NCBI GenBank assembly: GCA_936931335.1
Contig: CAKZIH010000319.1
Location: 1 to 26,186 of the forward strand
DNA: 26,186 nt
Direction: 5' to 3'
DNA from: an uncultured Nostocoides sp.
GTDB lineage: Bacteria > Actinomycetota > Actinomycetes > Actinomycetales > Dermatophilaceae
Both the position numbers and the translations under genes were made by a program. Below the pieces are notes generated by a model. The model worked only from the letters and a program-made list of their open reading frames with translations. It was not told the origin of the DNA and made no database searches. This document shows, one piece after another, positions 8,028 through 16,051 of the stretch (the stretch's first letter is position 1; every line of letters begins with the position of its first letter).

Positions 8028-8876
8028 TCAGGGCGCCGCGCAGGTCGCCACACCCTGGCGCACGAAATCGGCGACCTCCGGGTGTCGGTCGAGCAGCATC
8101 CGGGAGTGATCGGTGGTGTCCACCGGCAAGGTATGCGGGGCCGCCAGCCCCTGCTTGGTGGCGGCCGCAGTGATGGCCGCGGCATTCGCGGAGACCGGCT
8201 CACTCTTGGTTTCCCAGGTCACCCAGGTGTTGGCGACCAGGTCGCGCAGGGCGCGGCCGTCGACCTGGCCGGCATCGTCGGCGGCGGTGAGCACCGGACT
8301 GATGGACACCACGGCGCACGGGGGCTCCGGCAGGTCGGGCAGCGCGGAATAGAGCACCGAATTGCCCATCGAGGAGGCGACCAGGCCCACCCGCTGCGCG
8401 CCATGGGCGCGTAGGTACGCCACCGCGGCGGCGCTGTCCTCGGGCTCGGCGGCGACATTGGCATCCCCGGGCGCGGATCCTCGCCCACGGCGATCGAAGA
8501 GCAGCACCTGCACCCCCGTGTCCTTGGCGGTTTGGGCGGCCCACGGCAACCAGTCGCAGATCGTCTGGCTGGCGCCCTGACGCAACACCACCGCGCCCGG
8601 TGTCGGCGGGCCGACCAGCGCGCCACCGAGAGTGAAATCGCCCTTGCCGGTGAGCTGAATCCGTTGTGCCGCAGCGAGAATGTCCGCCTTGACGTTCGGG
8701 CATTGGTTGGCGAGCGAGGCGTCCGGGGCGACGGTCCGGGTGGTCTCGGCGCGCTGCTGCAGCAACCGCATACCGAAGAAGAGCATGGCGCCGACGAGCA
8801 GCACCAGCAGGATTGCCAGGCTCCGACCGACCCACAAACGTCCGGCCGGCGGCGTGTCCGATTCGGTTGCTGGCAT
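8028..8876 (-). CDS. Membrane-anchored extracytoplasmic alpha/beta hydrolase-like protein
   Basis: 282 residues from ATG 8876. A single hydrophobic segment (about 16-37) preceded by arginines and followed by a soluble domain suggests a signal anchor with an outside-facing catalytic domain. The fold is alpha/beta hydrolase-like: VLLFDRRGRGSAPGD (about 124-138) after the second strand pair, a nucleophile elbow VGLVASSMGNSVLY with S169, and a late histidine H257 in TTDHSRML. The elbow is A-S-S-M-G rather than G-x-S-x-G, so the classical glycine is an alanine. Four cysteines (59, 107, 187, 279) would suit two disulfides outside the cell. The substrate is unknown; an esterase or peptidase role is only possible. 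No good ribosome site precedes ATG 8876; the frame stays open far upstream, but only antisense to the next gene. The carboxylase start lies 100 bp downstream on the same strand, and the acyl-CoA synthetase is divergent across 63 bp. Confidence 0.75.
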   Translation of the reverse strand: MPATESDTPPAGRLWVGRSLAILLVLLVGAMLFFGMRLLQQRAETTRTVAPDASLANQCPNVKADILAAAQRIQLTGKGDFTLGGALVGPPTPGAVVLRQGASQTICDWLPWAAQTAKDTGVQVLLFDRRGRGSAPGDANVAAEPEDSAAAVAYLRAHGAQRVGLVASSMGNSVLYSALPDLPEPPCAVVSISPVLTAADDAGQVDGRALRDLVANTWVTWETKSEPVSANAAAITAAATKQGLAAPHTLPVDTTDHSRMLLDRHPEVADFVRQGVATCAAP

Positions 8877-8939
8877 GGCAGCGACGTTACCGGGCTGGCA
8901 TGGTGAAGACCGGATGCCGGGAACGAGGAAGGACCCCCC

Positions 8940-10673
8940 ATGTTGTCGGTGACAGAACGCTATCGGGCCGCGCGCGACGAGTTGTTGGCGCTGCGTGGTC
9001 GTCACGAGGAAGCGCTGGAGCAGTTCCGCTGGCCCAATCTCGGCGGCCGGTTCAACTGGGCGGTGGACTGGTTCGACGAGATTGCGCGCGGCAACGACAA
9101 ACCGGCGCTCATCCTGCTGGAGGAGGACGGCCGGCGCGCAGAACTCTCGTTCGCGCAGATGGCCACGGCCTCGGACTCGGTGGCCGCCTGGCTCGGCGAG
9201 CGCGGCATCGGGCGTGGGGATGCGGTGCTGGTGATGCTGGGCAATCAGGTCGAGTTGTGGTCGGTAATGCTCGGGGTGATGAAGCTCGGGGCGGTGATCA
9301 TGCCGACCACCACCGCCCTCGGCCCCACCGATCTGCGCGACCGGCTGGATCGCGGCGCCGCCAAGGCGGTGATCTGCAATCCCGCGGATACTGACAAGTT
9401 CGCCGATCTCGACGGCGATTACCTCAAGGTGAGCGTCGGACCGGTCGCGGGGTGGGCGGACCTGCATACGGGATACGCGCACCAGGTCGCGCCGGCGGCG
9501 CACCCGGGCACCGCGCCGAATGATCCGCTGCTGCTCTATTTCACCAGTGGCACCACCAGCCGGCCCAAGCTTGTCGAGCACACCCAGCAGTCCTATCCGA
9601 TGGGGCATCTGTCGACGATGTACTGGCTCGGCCTGCGGCCGGGCGATGTCCACCTCAATGTCTCCAGCCCCGGTTGGGCCAAACACGCCTGGTCCTGCTT
9701 CTTCGCGCCGTGGATCGCCGAGGCCACGGTCTTTGTCTACAACTACGCGCGCTTCGATGCGGCCGCGATGCTGCGGGTGCTGCGCGCGGAAGAGGTCACC
9801 TCCTTCTGCGCCCCGCCGACGGTATGGCGCATGCTCATCAACGCCGACCTGAGCGACGGACCGGGGTCGCTGCGCGAGGTGATCGGCGCCGGTGAGCCGC
9901 TCAATCCCGAGGTCATCGCGCAGGTCCAGCAGGCGTGGGGCCTGACCGTGCGCGATGGCTACGGACAGACCGAGACCAGCGCGCAGATCGGCAATACCCC
10001 TGGGGCCGTAGTAAAACCGGGATCCATGGGCCGCCCGCTACCGGGCGTCCCGGTGGTGCTGGTGGACCCGGTCACCGGTCAACTCGCCGCCGAGGAAGGC
10101 GAGATCTGCCTCGATCTGGAAGCCCACCCGATGTGTCTGATGACCGGCTACCAGGGCGACAGCGCGCGCAACGACCTGGCGATGGCCGGCGGGTATTACC
10201 ACACCGGCGATATCGCCACCCGGGACGCCGAGGGGTACATCACCTATGTGGGGCGCACCGACGATGTCTTCAAGGCCAGCGACTACAAGATCAGCCCCTT
10301 CGAGCTGGAATCGGTGCTGATCGAACATCCCGCGGTGGCCGAGGCTGCCGTGGTGCCGGCGCCCGATGCCGTGCGCCTCGCCGTGCCCAAGGCGTATGTC
10401 GTTCTCGTCGACGGCCATGAGCCCACCCGGGAGACCGCGCTGTCGATCCTGCGCCATGCCCGCGAACACCTGGCGCCCTTCCAGCGGGTGCGCCGGGTGG
10501 AGTTCGCCGAGTTGCCCAAGACGATCTCGGGCAAGATCCGGCGAGTGGAACTGCGAGCGCGCGAGCAGGCCCTGGCGGAGCAGACAAGCGACCAGCAGGC
10601 CAATGACCCCGGTAGCGGCGCGGAGTGGCGCGAGGAGATGTTCCCGGAGCTGCGCGAGACCCCCACCCCCTGA
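8940..10673 (+). CDS. AMP-forming acyl-CoA synthetase (acetyl/medium-chain type)
   Basis: 577-residue ANL-superfamily ligase that activates a carboxylic acid with ATP to an acyl-adenylate and then to acyl-CoA in the cytoplasm. Motifs in order: P-loop YFTSGTTSRPKLVEHT (200-215), where serine replaces the usual glycine after TSGTT; DGYGQTETS (339-347); YYHTGDIA (419-426); hinge GRTDDVFKASDYKISPFELES (438-458); and the catalytic lysine K532 in PKTISGKIRR. The lack of an acetyl-CoA synthetase N-terminal extension and the overall length fit medium-chain or aryl-acyl-CoA ligases (ACSM-like) better than Acs; chain length is inference. ATG 8940 follows GAGGAAGGA with 6 nt spacing. It is divergent from the hydrolase, close to the carboxylase, and followed by a hairpin. 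The C-terminal ~35 residues are a charged, probably disordered tail. Confidence 0.9.
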   Translation: MLSVTERYRAARDELLALRGRHEEALEQFRWPNLGGRFNWAVDWFDEIARGNDKPALILLEEDGRRAELSFAQMATASDSVAAWLGERGIGRGDAVLVMLGNQVELWSVMLGVMKLGAVIMPTTTALGPTDLRDRLDRGAAKAVICNPADTDKFADLDGDYLKVSVGPVAGWADLHTGYAHQVAPAAHPGTAPNDPLLLYFTSGTTSRPKLVEHTQQSYPMGHLSTMYWLGLRPGDVHLNVSSPGWAKHAWSCFFAPWIAEATVFVYNYARFDAAAMLRVLRAEEVTSFCAPPTVWRMLINADLSDGPGSLREVIGAGEPLNPEVIAQVQQAWGLTVRDGYGQTETSAQIGNTPGAVVKPGSMGRPLPGVPVVLVDPVTGQLAAEEGEICLDLEAHPMCLMTGYQGDSARNDLAMAGGYYHTGDIATRDAEGYITYVGRTDDVFKASDYKISPFELESVLIEHPAVAEAAVVPAPDAVRLAVPKAYVVLVDGHEPTRETALSILRHAREHLAPFQRVRRVEFAELPKTISGKIRRVELRAREQALAEQTSDQQANDPGSGAEWREEMFPELRETPTP

Positions 10674-10698
10674 CGTCAGAGCCACCGGAACACTCCAC

Positions 10699-10724
10699 CA
10701 CCGCGGCCCGCCACGGGCGCGGTG
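10699..10724. terminator. GC-rich hairpin after the acyl-CoA synthetase
   Basis: CACCGCGGCCCG (10699-10710) pairs with CGGGCGCGGTG (10714-10724): 11 bp with one bulged G and a 3-nt loop, 26 bases after the stop. There is no T-tract, so termination is inferred from position only. The stop itself lies in the 8-bp palindrome TGACGTCA (10672-10679). The rest of the 173-bp gap up to 10846 has three GCATAC copies (about 10732, 10794, 10817) but no promoter I can defend. Confidence 0.4.
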
Positions 10725-10846
10725 AACTGGGCATACCGCAGTGGGAACTCCCTGGTGGCAGACTGCGTCGGATCGACGACCCGCCGGGCGACCGCATACG
10801 GAAGCCGCGACAAACCGCATACCGCGACGAGGAAAAGAGCTGCCCG

Positions 10847-11935
10847 ATGGACAAGCCCAATATCAAGCCGATGGTCCAGAAGGCCAAGGACGGCGCGGCG
10901 ACCAGGAGCAGCGCGACCGCCGCGGGTGCCGGCCGCAGCGGCGGGCGGGTCACCGGGGCACTCAAGGGGCTGGTCCTGCTCGGCGTGATCGCCGCACTCA
11001 TCTTCACCGCCGCCCGCCTGTTCAGCACCGTTTCCTCGCCGGCCGACGAGGTCGCCGTGCACAAGGGTGGCGGCCTCATCGAGTCGCCCAAGTCCAAGGG
11101 CTGCGTGCGGGCCAATAGCCGGGAGTTGCGCCGTCCGGGGGACAAATACTTCTGGTATCCCGCCTCTCAGCGCACCTACAACTTCACCGGCGGATCGGAC
11201 TCCGACCACGATCCGTTCAGCGTGGTGTCCAAGGACTACCAGCCGCTGCATGTGCCGGGCTCGGTGGAGTTCACGCTCAACGTGGACTGCGAGGTGCTCA
11301 CCCGCTTCCACGACGCCATCGGCAACCGCTACGCCGGTTACTACACCAGCTCCGACCTGTGGGATGACACCCCGACCGGCTGGCAGCGGATGCTCGACCT
11401 CTATTTCGGCCCGGCGCTGGATGCGACCCTGGACCGGGTAGCCAAGAAGTACACGTGGAAGGAGCTCTATGCCGATCCCACGATCAAGGACGAGATGAAC
11501 CGTGCCGTCAACGAGCAACTCGCCGCGCTGATCCAGCAGAAGATGCCCGGCGAGGATGAATTCTTCCAGGGCTTCTCGGCGCTGATCCAGCAGCCGCAAC
11601 CCGCCGACACCCTCGTCCAGGCGCTCTCGGATGAGGAGGCCGCGCGCGCCCAGGCGGCCGCGGCCAAGGCCAAGGCCGTCGCGGATGCGGAGACCCAGCA
11701 GGCCAAGGCGATCGCCGAGGCGGAAGCCGCCAAGGCAGCCGCCGAGGCGCAGACCGCGGTGAAGGAGGCGCAGGCCCGGATCGCCAAGCTGGACGCCGAG
11801 ATCAAGGCCACCGAGATGAAGCCCTTCGGCGGGGCCAAGGAGTACAACAACAACCTGGCGATCGAGCGCGGCCTCAACCCCTATCAGCCGACCTATGGCG
11901 GTTCGGTGGTGGCGCCGAGCCCCAGCACTCCCTGA
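10847..11935 (+). CDS. SPFH (band 7/prohibitin-like) domain membrane protein with C-terminal coiled coil
   Basis: 362 residues from ATG 10847. The frame is open further upstream, but that part lies inside the preceding gene. One membrane helix (about 38-59) follows a basic, Ala/Ser-rich N-terminus. Then comes an SPFH-type domain of the actinobacterial kind (about 64-260): PADEVAVHKGGG, PGDKYFWYPASQRTYNF, VPGSVEFTLNVDCEV, and GWQRMLDLYFGPALDATLDRVAKKY. An Ala/Glu/Lys-rich heptad-like region (about 261-325) should form a coiled coil, as in flotillins and prohibitins. The tail is rich in N, Y, P and S. SPFH proteins oligomerise at membranes and organise microdomains or protein complexes. GAGGAAAAGAG lies before the start, rather distant. 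Its stop overlaps the next start (TGATG), implying translational coupling to an 88-residue membrane protein. The specific role is unknown. Confidence 0.82.
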   Translation: MDKPNIKPMVQKAKDGAATRSSATAAGAGRSGGRVTGALKGLVLLGVIAALIFTAARLFSTVSSPADEVAVHKGGGLIESPKSKGCVRANSRELRRPGDKYFWYPASQRTYNFTGGSDSDHDPFSVVSKDYQPLHVPGSVEFTLNVDCEVLTRFHDAIGNRYAGYYTSSDLWDDTPTGWQRMLDLYFGPALDATLDRVAKKYTWKELYADPTIKDEMNRAVNEQLAALIQQKMPGEDEFFQGFSALIQQPQPADTLVQALSDEEAARAQAAAAKAKAVADAETQQAKAIAEAEAAKAAAEAQTAVKEAQARIAKLDAEIKATEMKPFGGAKEYNNNLAIERGLNPYQPTYGGSVVAPSPSTP

Positions 11936-12201
11936 TGGGACGGCTGGTTGCCCTCCTGCCGCTGCTGATGATCGTCGGCGCGGTGGCCGCCCTGCTGCTG
12001 CGCTCGCAACAGGGCGAAGGCGGCTCGAGCGGGTATCTCGGCGGGGACCCGGCGCGGGCTCGGGAGATTCAGGACGCCCGGGCGTTGACGCCGCGGCAGA
12101 ACGCCTGGCGCTGGGCGCTGACCGTGCTGGGCATCGTCATACTCAGTGTCGCCGTGCTCGCCGGCGCGGTAGTTGTGGTTCGATCGCTGATGGGCGACTG
12201 A
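11935..12201 (+). CDS. Small two-helix membrane protein, function unknown
   Basis: 88 residues with a hydrophobic helix at each end (about 2-22 and 58-84) separated by a polar linker of about 35 residues, including a GEGGSSG stretch and an arginine-rich DPARAREIQDARALTPRQNAW segment. I do not recognise a named family. The start ATG lies one base into the preceding TGA stop (TGATG), so it is probably translated by coupling with the SPFH gene, and the two products may form a complex. Small partner proteins encoded beside SPFH genes (NfeD-type) are a known theme, but no NfeD OB-fold is present here. Codon usage is like its neighbours. The ABC pair begins 68 bp downstream. Confidence 0.72.
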   Translation: MGRLVALLPLLMIVGAVAALLLRSQQGEGGSSGYLGGDPARAREIQDARALTPRQNAWRWALTVLGIVILSVAVLAGAVVVVRSLMGD

Positions 12202-12269
12202 TCCCCCACCGTGGCGCCTAGCCGGAGACGACCGGGTGAGCTCACGGCATACCTAAGGAGTCTCGCCGC

Positions 12270-14006
12270 ATGCTCTGGCGACTGATCCGCTCCCACCTGC
12301 GCCCATATGGCGGTGTGGTCGCCGCCATCGCGGTGCTGCAGGTGATCTCCACCATCACCACGCTCTATCTGCCCTCGCTCAACGGGCGGATCATCGACGA
12401 GGGGGTGGCCGTCGGCGACACCGACGCGATCTGGCGCCTTGGCGGGATCATGCTGGCGATCTCGGTGGTCAACATCCTGGCCACCATCGCCGTCGCCCGG
12501 AATGCCGCGGCTACGTCTGCGGGGATGGCGCGGGACCTGCGCGCGGAGGTCTTCGACCGGGTCACCGGCTTCTCCGCCCAAGAGGTCTCGCGTTTTGGGG
12601 CACCGACGCTGATCTCCCGCAACACCAACGACGTTCAGCAGGTCCAGCAATTGGTGAATATGGGCCTGATGTTCATGATGGCGATTCCGATCATGATGAT
12701 CGGCGGGATCTTCATGGCGTTGCGCGAGGACGTCGGACTGTCCTGGCTGGTGGCCGTAGCGGTGCCGCTGCTGGGGATCATCGTTGGGTCGCTGGTGGTC
12801 CGCATGCTGCCCTGGTTCCGGCGGATGCAGGACTCCGTCGACACGGTGAACCGCATTCTGCGCGAACAGATCTCGGGCATCCGGGTGGTCCGCGCCTTCG
12901 TCCGTGAGGACCTGGAGGAGCGCCGCTTCGATGAGGCGAATACGACCTACACCCAGACCGCAGTCGCGGTCGGCAAGCTGTTCTCGCTGATCTTCCCGCT
13001 GGTGATGTTCGTCTTCAACGCCGCCACGGTCGCGGTCTGGTGGTTCGGCGCCCACCGGGTGGATGCGGGTCAGATGCAGATCGGGGCGTTGACCGCATTC
13101 ATGCAGTACCTGATGCAGATCCTCATGTCGGTGATGTTCGGGACGATGATGTCGATGATGATCCCCCGCGCCTCGGTCTCGGCCGGCCGGATCACCGAGG
13201 TGCTGCAGACACCCGCAAGCGTCGCCGACGCGGCCCAGCCCACGCCGCTGCCGCAAGGCCGGGTCGCTGTGGAATTCCGCGCGGTGGACTTCGCCTACCC
13301 GGGTGCGGAACAGCCGGTCCTGGAGGGGATCTCCTTCGTCGCCGAGCCGGGCCGCACGACCGCAGTCATCGGGTCCACGGGCTCGGGCAAGACCACCCTA
13401 CTCAACCTTGTCCCGCGCCTGTATGACGTGACCGGCGGCGCCGTGCTGGTGGGCGGGGTCGATGTGCGGGAGGTCGCGCTGGAGGAGTTGTGGAGCCGGA
13501 TCGGGCTGATCCCGCAGAAGCCCTTCCTCTTCAGCGGCACCGTGGCGAGCAATTTGCGTTATGGCGACCCGAATGCCACCGACGAGCAGTTGTGGGAGGC
13601 GCTAAGAATCGCCCAGGCCGAGGACTTCGTCTCCGCGATGCCCGCCGGGCTGGCGGCGCCGATCAGCCAGGGTGGCACGAATGTCAGTGGCGGACAACGA
13701 CAACGGCTCGCGATCGCCCGGGCGTTGGTGCGCCGCCCGGAGATCTATCTCTTCGACGACTCCTTCTCGGCTCTCGACGTCGCCACCGATGCCCGCCTGC
13801 GCGCCGCGCTGCGGCCGGCCACCACGGACGCAGCGGTGATCGTGGTGGCCCAGCGGGTGTCCACCATCGTGGACGCCGACCTCATCGTGGTGCTCGACGA
13901 CGGTCGGGTGGTGGGGACCGGACGGCATACCGAATTGGTGGCGAGCTGCCCGACGTATGCCGAGATCGTCGCCTCTCAGGCGAGTGCGCAGGAGGCGGCG
14001 GCATGA
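12270..14006 (+). CDS. ABC exporter half-transporter with degenerate ATPase site (heterodimer subunit A)
   Basis: 578 residues: six-helix exporter membrane domain (about 10-310) and a nucleotide-binding domain (about 330-570). Walker A is GSTGSGKTT (368-376, K374). The signature is canonical, NVSGGQRQR (471-479). The Walker B motif, IYLFDDSF, has Asp 497 where the catalytic glutamate should be, and the H-loop, VAQRVSTI, has Gln 528 for the switch histidine. By comparison with TM287/288-type exporters this subunit supplies the degenerate Walker B/H-loop half-site but the good signature motif. Start ATG 12270 is well supported by AAGGAG (12255-12260), 9 nt upstream. It overlaps the next gene by 4 bp (ATGA), so the two are made together. 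Substrate is not readable; lipids, drugs or peptides are all possible. Confidence 0.92.
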   Translation: MLWRLIRSHLRPYGGVVAAIAVLQVISTITTLYLPSLNGRIIDEGVAVGDTDAIWRLGGIMLAISVVNILATIAVARNAAATSAGMARDLRAEVFDRVTGFSAQEVSRFGAPTLISRNTNDVQQVQQLVNMGLMFMMAIPIMMIGGIFMALREDVGLSWLVAVAVPLLGIIVGSLVVRMLPWFRRMQDSVDTVNRILREQISGIRVVRAFVREDLEERRFDEANTTYTQTAVAVGKLFSLIFPLVMFVFNAATVAVWWFGAHRVDAGQMQIGALTAFMQYLMQILMSVMFGTMMSMMIPRASVSAGRITEVLQTPASVADAAQPTPLPQGRVAVEFRAVDFAYPGAEQPVLEGISFVAEPGRTTAVIGSTGSGKTTLLNLVPRLYDVTGGAVLVGGVDVREVALEELWSRIGLIPQKPFLFSGTVASNLRYGDPNATDEQLWEALRIAQAEDFVSAMPAGLAAPISQGGTNVSGGQRQRLAIARALVRRPEIYLFDDSFSALDVATDARLRAALRPATTDAAVIVVAQRVSTIVDADLIVVLDDGRVVGTGRHTELVASCPTYAEIVASQASAQEAAA

Positions 14007-16027
14007 GCGATCGCATCCTGACCGCAGAAGAGAAGGCCGCCCAGCAACGTCGCGGGGCGGCGGGGTCCGCGCCGCGGGGCGGTCCGCCGCATATGGGCAT
14101 GGGTGCCCCGGCCGACAAATCGCGCAACTTCGGCCCGTCGGCCCGCCGCCTAGTCGGATTGCTGGGCAAAGACCAGATCGCCCTGGTGGCGGCGCTGGCG
14201 TTCGCGGTTGTCTCCGTGGTGCTCAGCGCGATCGGCCCGCGGGTGCTGGGTTGGGCCACGGACTATGTCTTCGCCGGGGTGATCGGGCGGGGCCTGCCGG
14301 CCGGGCAGAGCGTGGCGGAGGTCGTCGCCGGGTTGCGCGCGGCCGGCAAGGATCAGCTCGCCGATCTCGTGGCCGGCACCCCGCACCTCATCCCCGGGCA
14401 GGGCATCGATTTCGATGCCGTCGGGCGCATTCTGATGCTCGCCTTGGGCCTGTATGCGGCGTCCTCCCTGCTCTCCTGGGCGCAAGCGCGAATCATCGTC
14501 GGGGTCGTCAACTCCGCGGTCTACCGGCTGCGCCGTGAGGTGGAGGCCAAGCTCTCCCGGCTGCCGCTGTCCTATTTCGACGGCCAGCCCCGCGGAGAAC
14601 TGCTCTCCCGGGTGACCAATGACGTGGACAACATCGGCCAGAGCCTGCAGCAGACGCTGAGCCAACTGGTGACCAGCGCGCTGACCGTGATCGCGATGCT
14701 GGCGATGATGTTTTGGGTTTCTCCCCTGCTCGCGCTGATCGCGCTGGCGACGATCCCGGTCTCCCTGGTGACCACCGCGGTGGTGGGCAAGCGCTCGCAG
14801 CAGCAGTTCGTTCAGCAGTGGCAGAGCACCGGGCAGGTCAACGCGATCGTCGAGGAGACCTTCACCGGGCATGGTCTGGTCAAGGTCTTCGGCCGCCGCA
14901 AGGAGGTCGCCGGGCAGTTCGCCGGCACGAATGAGGAGTTGCGCACCGCGACCTTCAAGGCCCAGTTCATCTCCGGGCTGATCATGCCGCTGATGACCTT
15001 CGTCGGGAACCTCAACTATGTGCTGGTCGCCGTGGTGGGCGGGCTACGCGTGGCGAACGGGTCGATGAGCATCGGTGACGTCCAGGCATTCATTCAGTAC
15101 TCGCGCCAGTTCACCCAGCCGCTGACCCAGGTGGCCTCCATGGCCAACCTGCTGCAGAGCGGCGTGGCGTCGGCGGAGCGGGTGTTCGAGGTGCTCGATG
15201 CCACCGAGCAGGTGCCCGATCGCGCCGAGGCCACCGTGGACGATGCGCATGGCCGGGTGGCCTTCGAGGATGTTTCGTTTTCCTACTCGCCGCAGACCCC
15301 GCTGATCGAGCACCTCAACCTCGTCGTGGAGCCGGGGCAGACCGTAGCGATCGTCGGGCCGACCGGGGCGGGCAAGACCACCCTGGTCAACCTGATCATG
15401 CGCTTCTATGAACTCGATGGTGGCCGAATCACCTTGGACGGCACCGATATCACCGCGCTGAGCCGGCAGGATCTGCGCGAGGAGATCGGCATGGTGCTGC
15501 AGGACACCTGGCTCTTCGAGGGCACCATCCGCGACAACATCGCCTACGGCAAGCCCGGTGCGACGGACGAGCAGGTGCGGGCCGCGGCCGCGGCCACCTA
15601 TGTCGATCGCTTCGTACACTCACTGCCCGACGGCTATGACACCAAGCTGGACTCCGAGGCGGGCAATATCAGCGCCGGCGAGAAGCAGCTCCTGACTATC
15701 GCCCGGGCTTTCATCTCCGACCCCTCGCTGCTCATCTTGGACGAGGCGACCAGTTCGGTGGATACCCGTACCGAGGTGCTGGTGCAGCGGGCGATGGCCG
15801 CGCTGCGCTCGGATCGGACGAGCTTCGTGATCGCCCACCGCCTGTCCACCATTCGAGACGCCGATCTGATCCTGGTGATGGAGAGCGGGCGCATCGTGGA
15901 GCAGGGCACGCACGCCGATCTGCTTGCCGCGCATGGTGCCTTCGCCCGCCTGTATGCCGCGCAGTTCGCCGGCGGCACCGAGGATGGCGGGGCGGAGGCA
16001 GGCACAGCAGAAGGCCCCCGAGAGTGA
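14003..16027 (+). CDS. ABC exporter half-transporter with catalytic ATPase site (heterodimer subunit B)
   Basis: 674 residues. A polar N-terminal extension (1 to about 45) rich in Gly/Pro/Arg precedes six membrane helices. There is a long loop of about 45 residues between helices 1 and 2 (about 93-140), a feature I associate with actinobacterial members. The nucleotide-binding domain has Walker A GPTGAGKTT (452-460, K458), Walker B LLILDEATSS with catalytic E581, and H-loop histidine H612 in IAHRLSTI. The signature motif is degenerate: NISAGEKQ (555-562) instead of LSGGQ. This is the complement of the preceding subunit, so only one composite site should hydrolyse ATP well. ATG 14003 has GGAGG (13991-13995), 7 nt upstream, inside the preceding gene. 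The stop codon lies in the loop of a strong hairpin, so transcription of this unit should end here. Confidence 0.93.
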   Translation: MSDRILTAEEKAAQQRRGAAGSAPRGGPPHMGMGAPADKSRNFGPSARRLVGLLGKDQIALVAALAFAVVSVVLSAIGPRVLGWATDYVFAGVIGRGLPAGQSVAEVVAGLRAAGKDQLADLVAGTPHLIPGQGIDFDAVGRILMLALGLYAASSLLSWAQARIIVGVVNSAVYRLRREVEAKLSRLPLSYFDGQPRGELLSRVTNDVDNIGQSLQQTLSQLVTSALTVIAMLAMMFWVSPLLALIALATIPVSLVTTAVVGKRSQQQFVQQWQSTGQVNAIVEETFTGHGLVKVFGRRKEVAGQFAGTNEELRTATFKAQFISGLIMPLMTFVGNLNYVLVAVVGGLRVANGSMSIGDVQAFIQYSRQFTQPLTQVASMANLLQSGVASAERVFEVLDATEQVPDRAEATVDDAHGRVAFEDVSFSYSPQTPLIEHLNLVVEPGQTVAIVGPTGAGKTTLVNLIMRFYELDGGRITLDGTDITALSRQDLREEIGMVLQDTWLFEGTIRDNIAYGKPGATDEQVRAAAAATYVDRFVHSLPDGYDTKLDSEAGNISAGEKQLLTIARAFISDPSLLILDEATSSVDTRTEVLVQRAMAALRSDRTSFVIAHRLSTIRDADLILVMESGRIVEQGTHADLLAAHGAFARLYAAQFAGGTEDGGAEAGTAEGPRE

Positions 16028-16040
16028 TCTCGGGGGCCTT
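16011..16040. terminator. Perfect 13-bp hairpin overlapping the ABC gene stop; shared with tRNA-Tyr
   Basis: AAGGCCCCCGAGA (16011-16023), loop GTGA (16024-16027), TCTCGGGGGCCTT (16028-16040): a perfect stem with a 4-nt loop. The TGA stop of the ABC subunit is bases 16025-16027, within the loop. Read from the minus strand it lies 11 bp beyond the tRNA-Tyr 3' end, so it can serve both convergent units. There is no long T-tract, only the TT closing the stem. Confidence 0.85.
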
Positions 16041-16051
16041 CCGGCACGGCG

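Noticed and set aside
8877..9686. N-terminal extension of the hydrolase frame to 9686
   Set aside because: It would run antisense through the acyl-CoA synthetase, and the extension is low-complexity; the signal-anchor start at 8876 fits better.
10672..10679. TGACGTCA palindrome at the synthetase stop as a regulator site
   Set aside because: An 8-bp palindrome is expected by chance at this scale and it lies at a stop codon, not upstream of a gene start.
10625..10846. Upstream extension of the SPFH gene into the acyl-CoA synthetase
   Set aside because: Non-conserved residues and overlap with the preceding gene; ATG 10847 gives a normal N-terminus and membrane helix.
12069..13256. 395-codon minus frame under the ABC gene
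   Set aside because: Antisense to a well-defined ABC membrane domain; His/Asp/Arg-rich shadow composition.
13490..14002. Long upstream extension of the second ABC gene
   Set aside because: This part overlaps the first ABC gene's NBD in another frame. ATG 14003 has GGAGG at 7 nt and an ATGA overlap.
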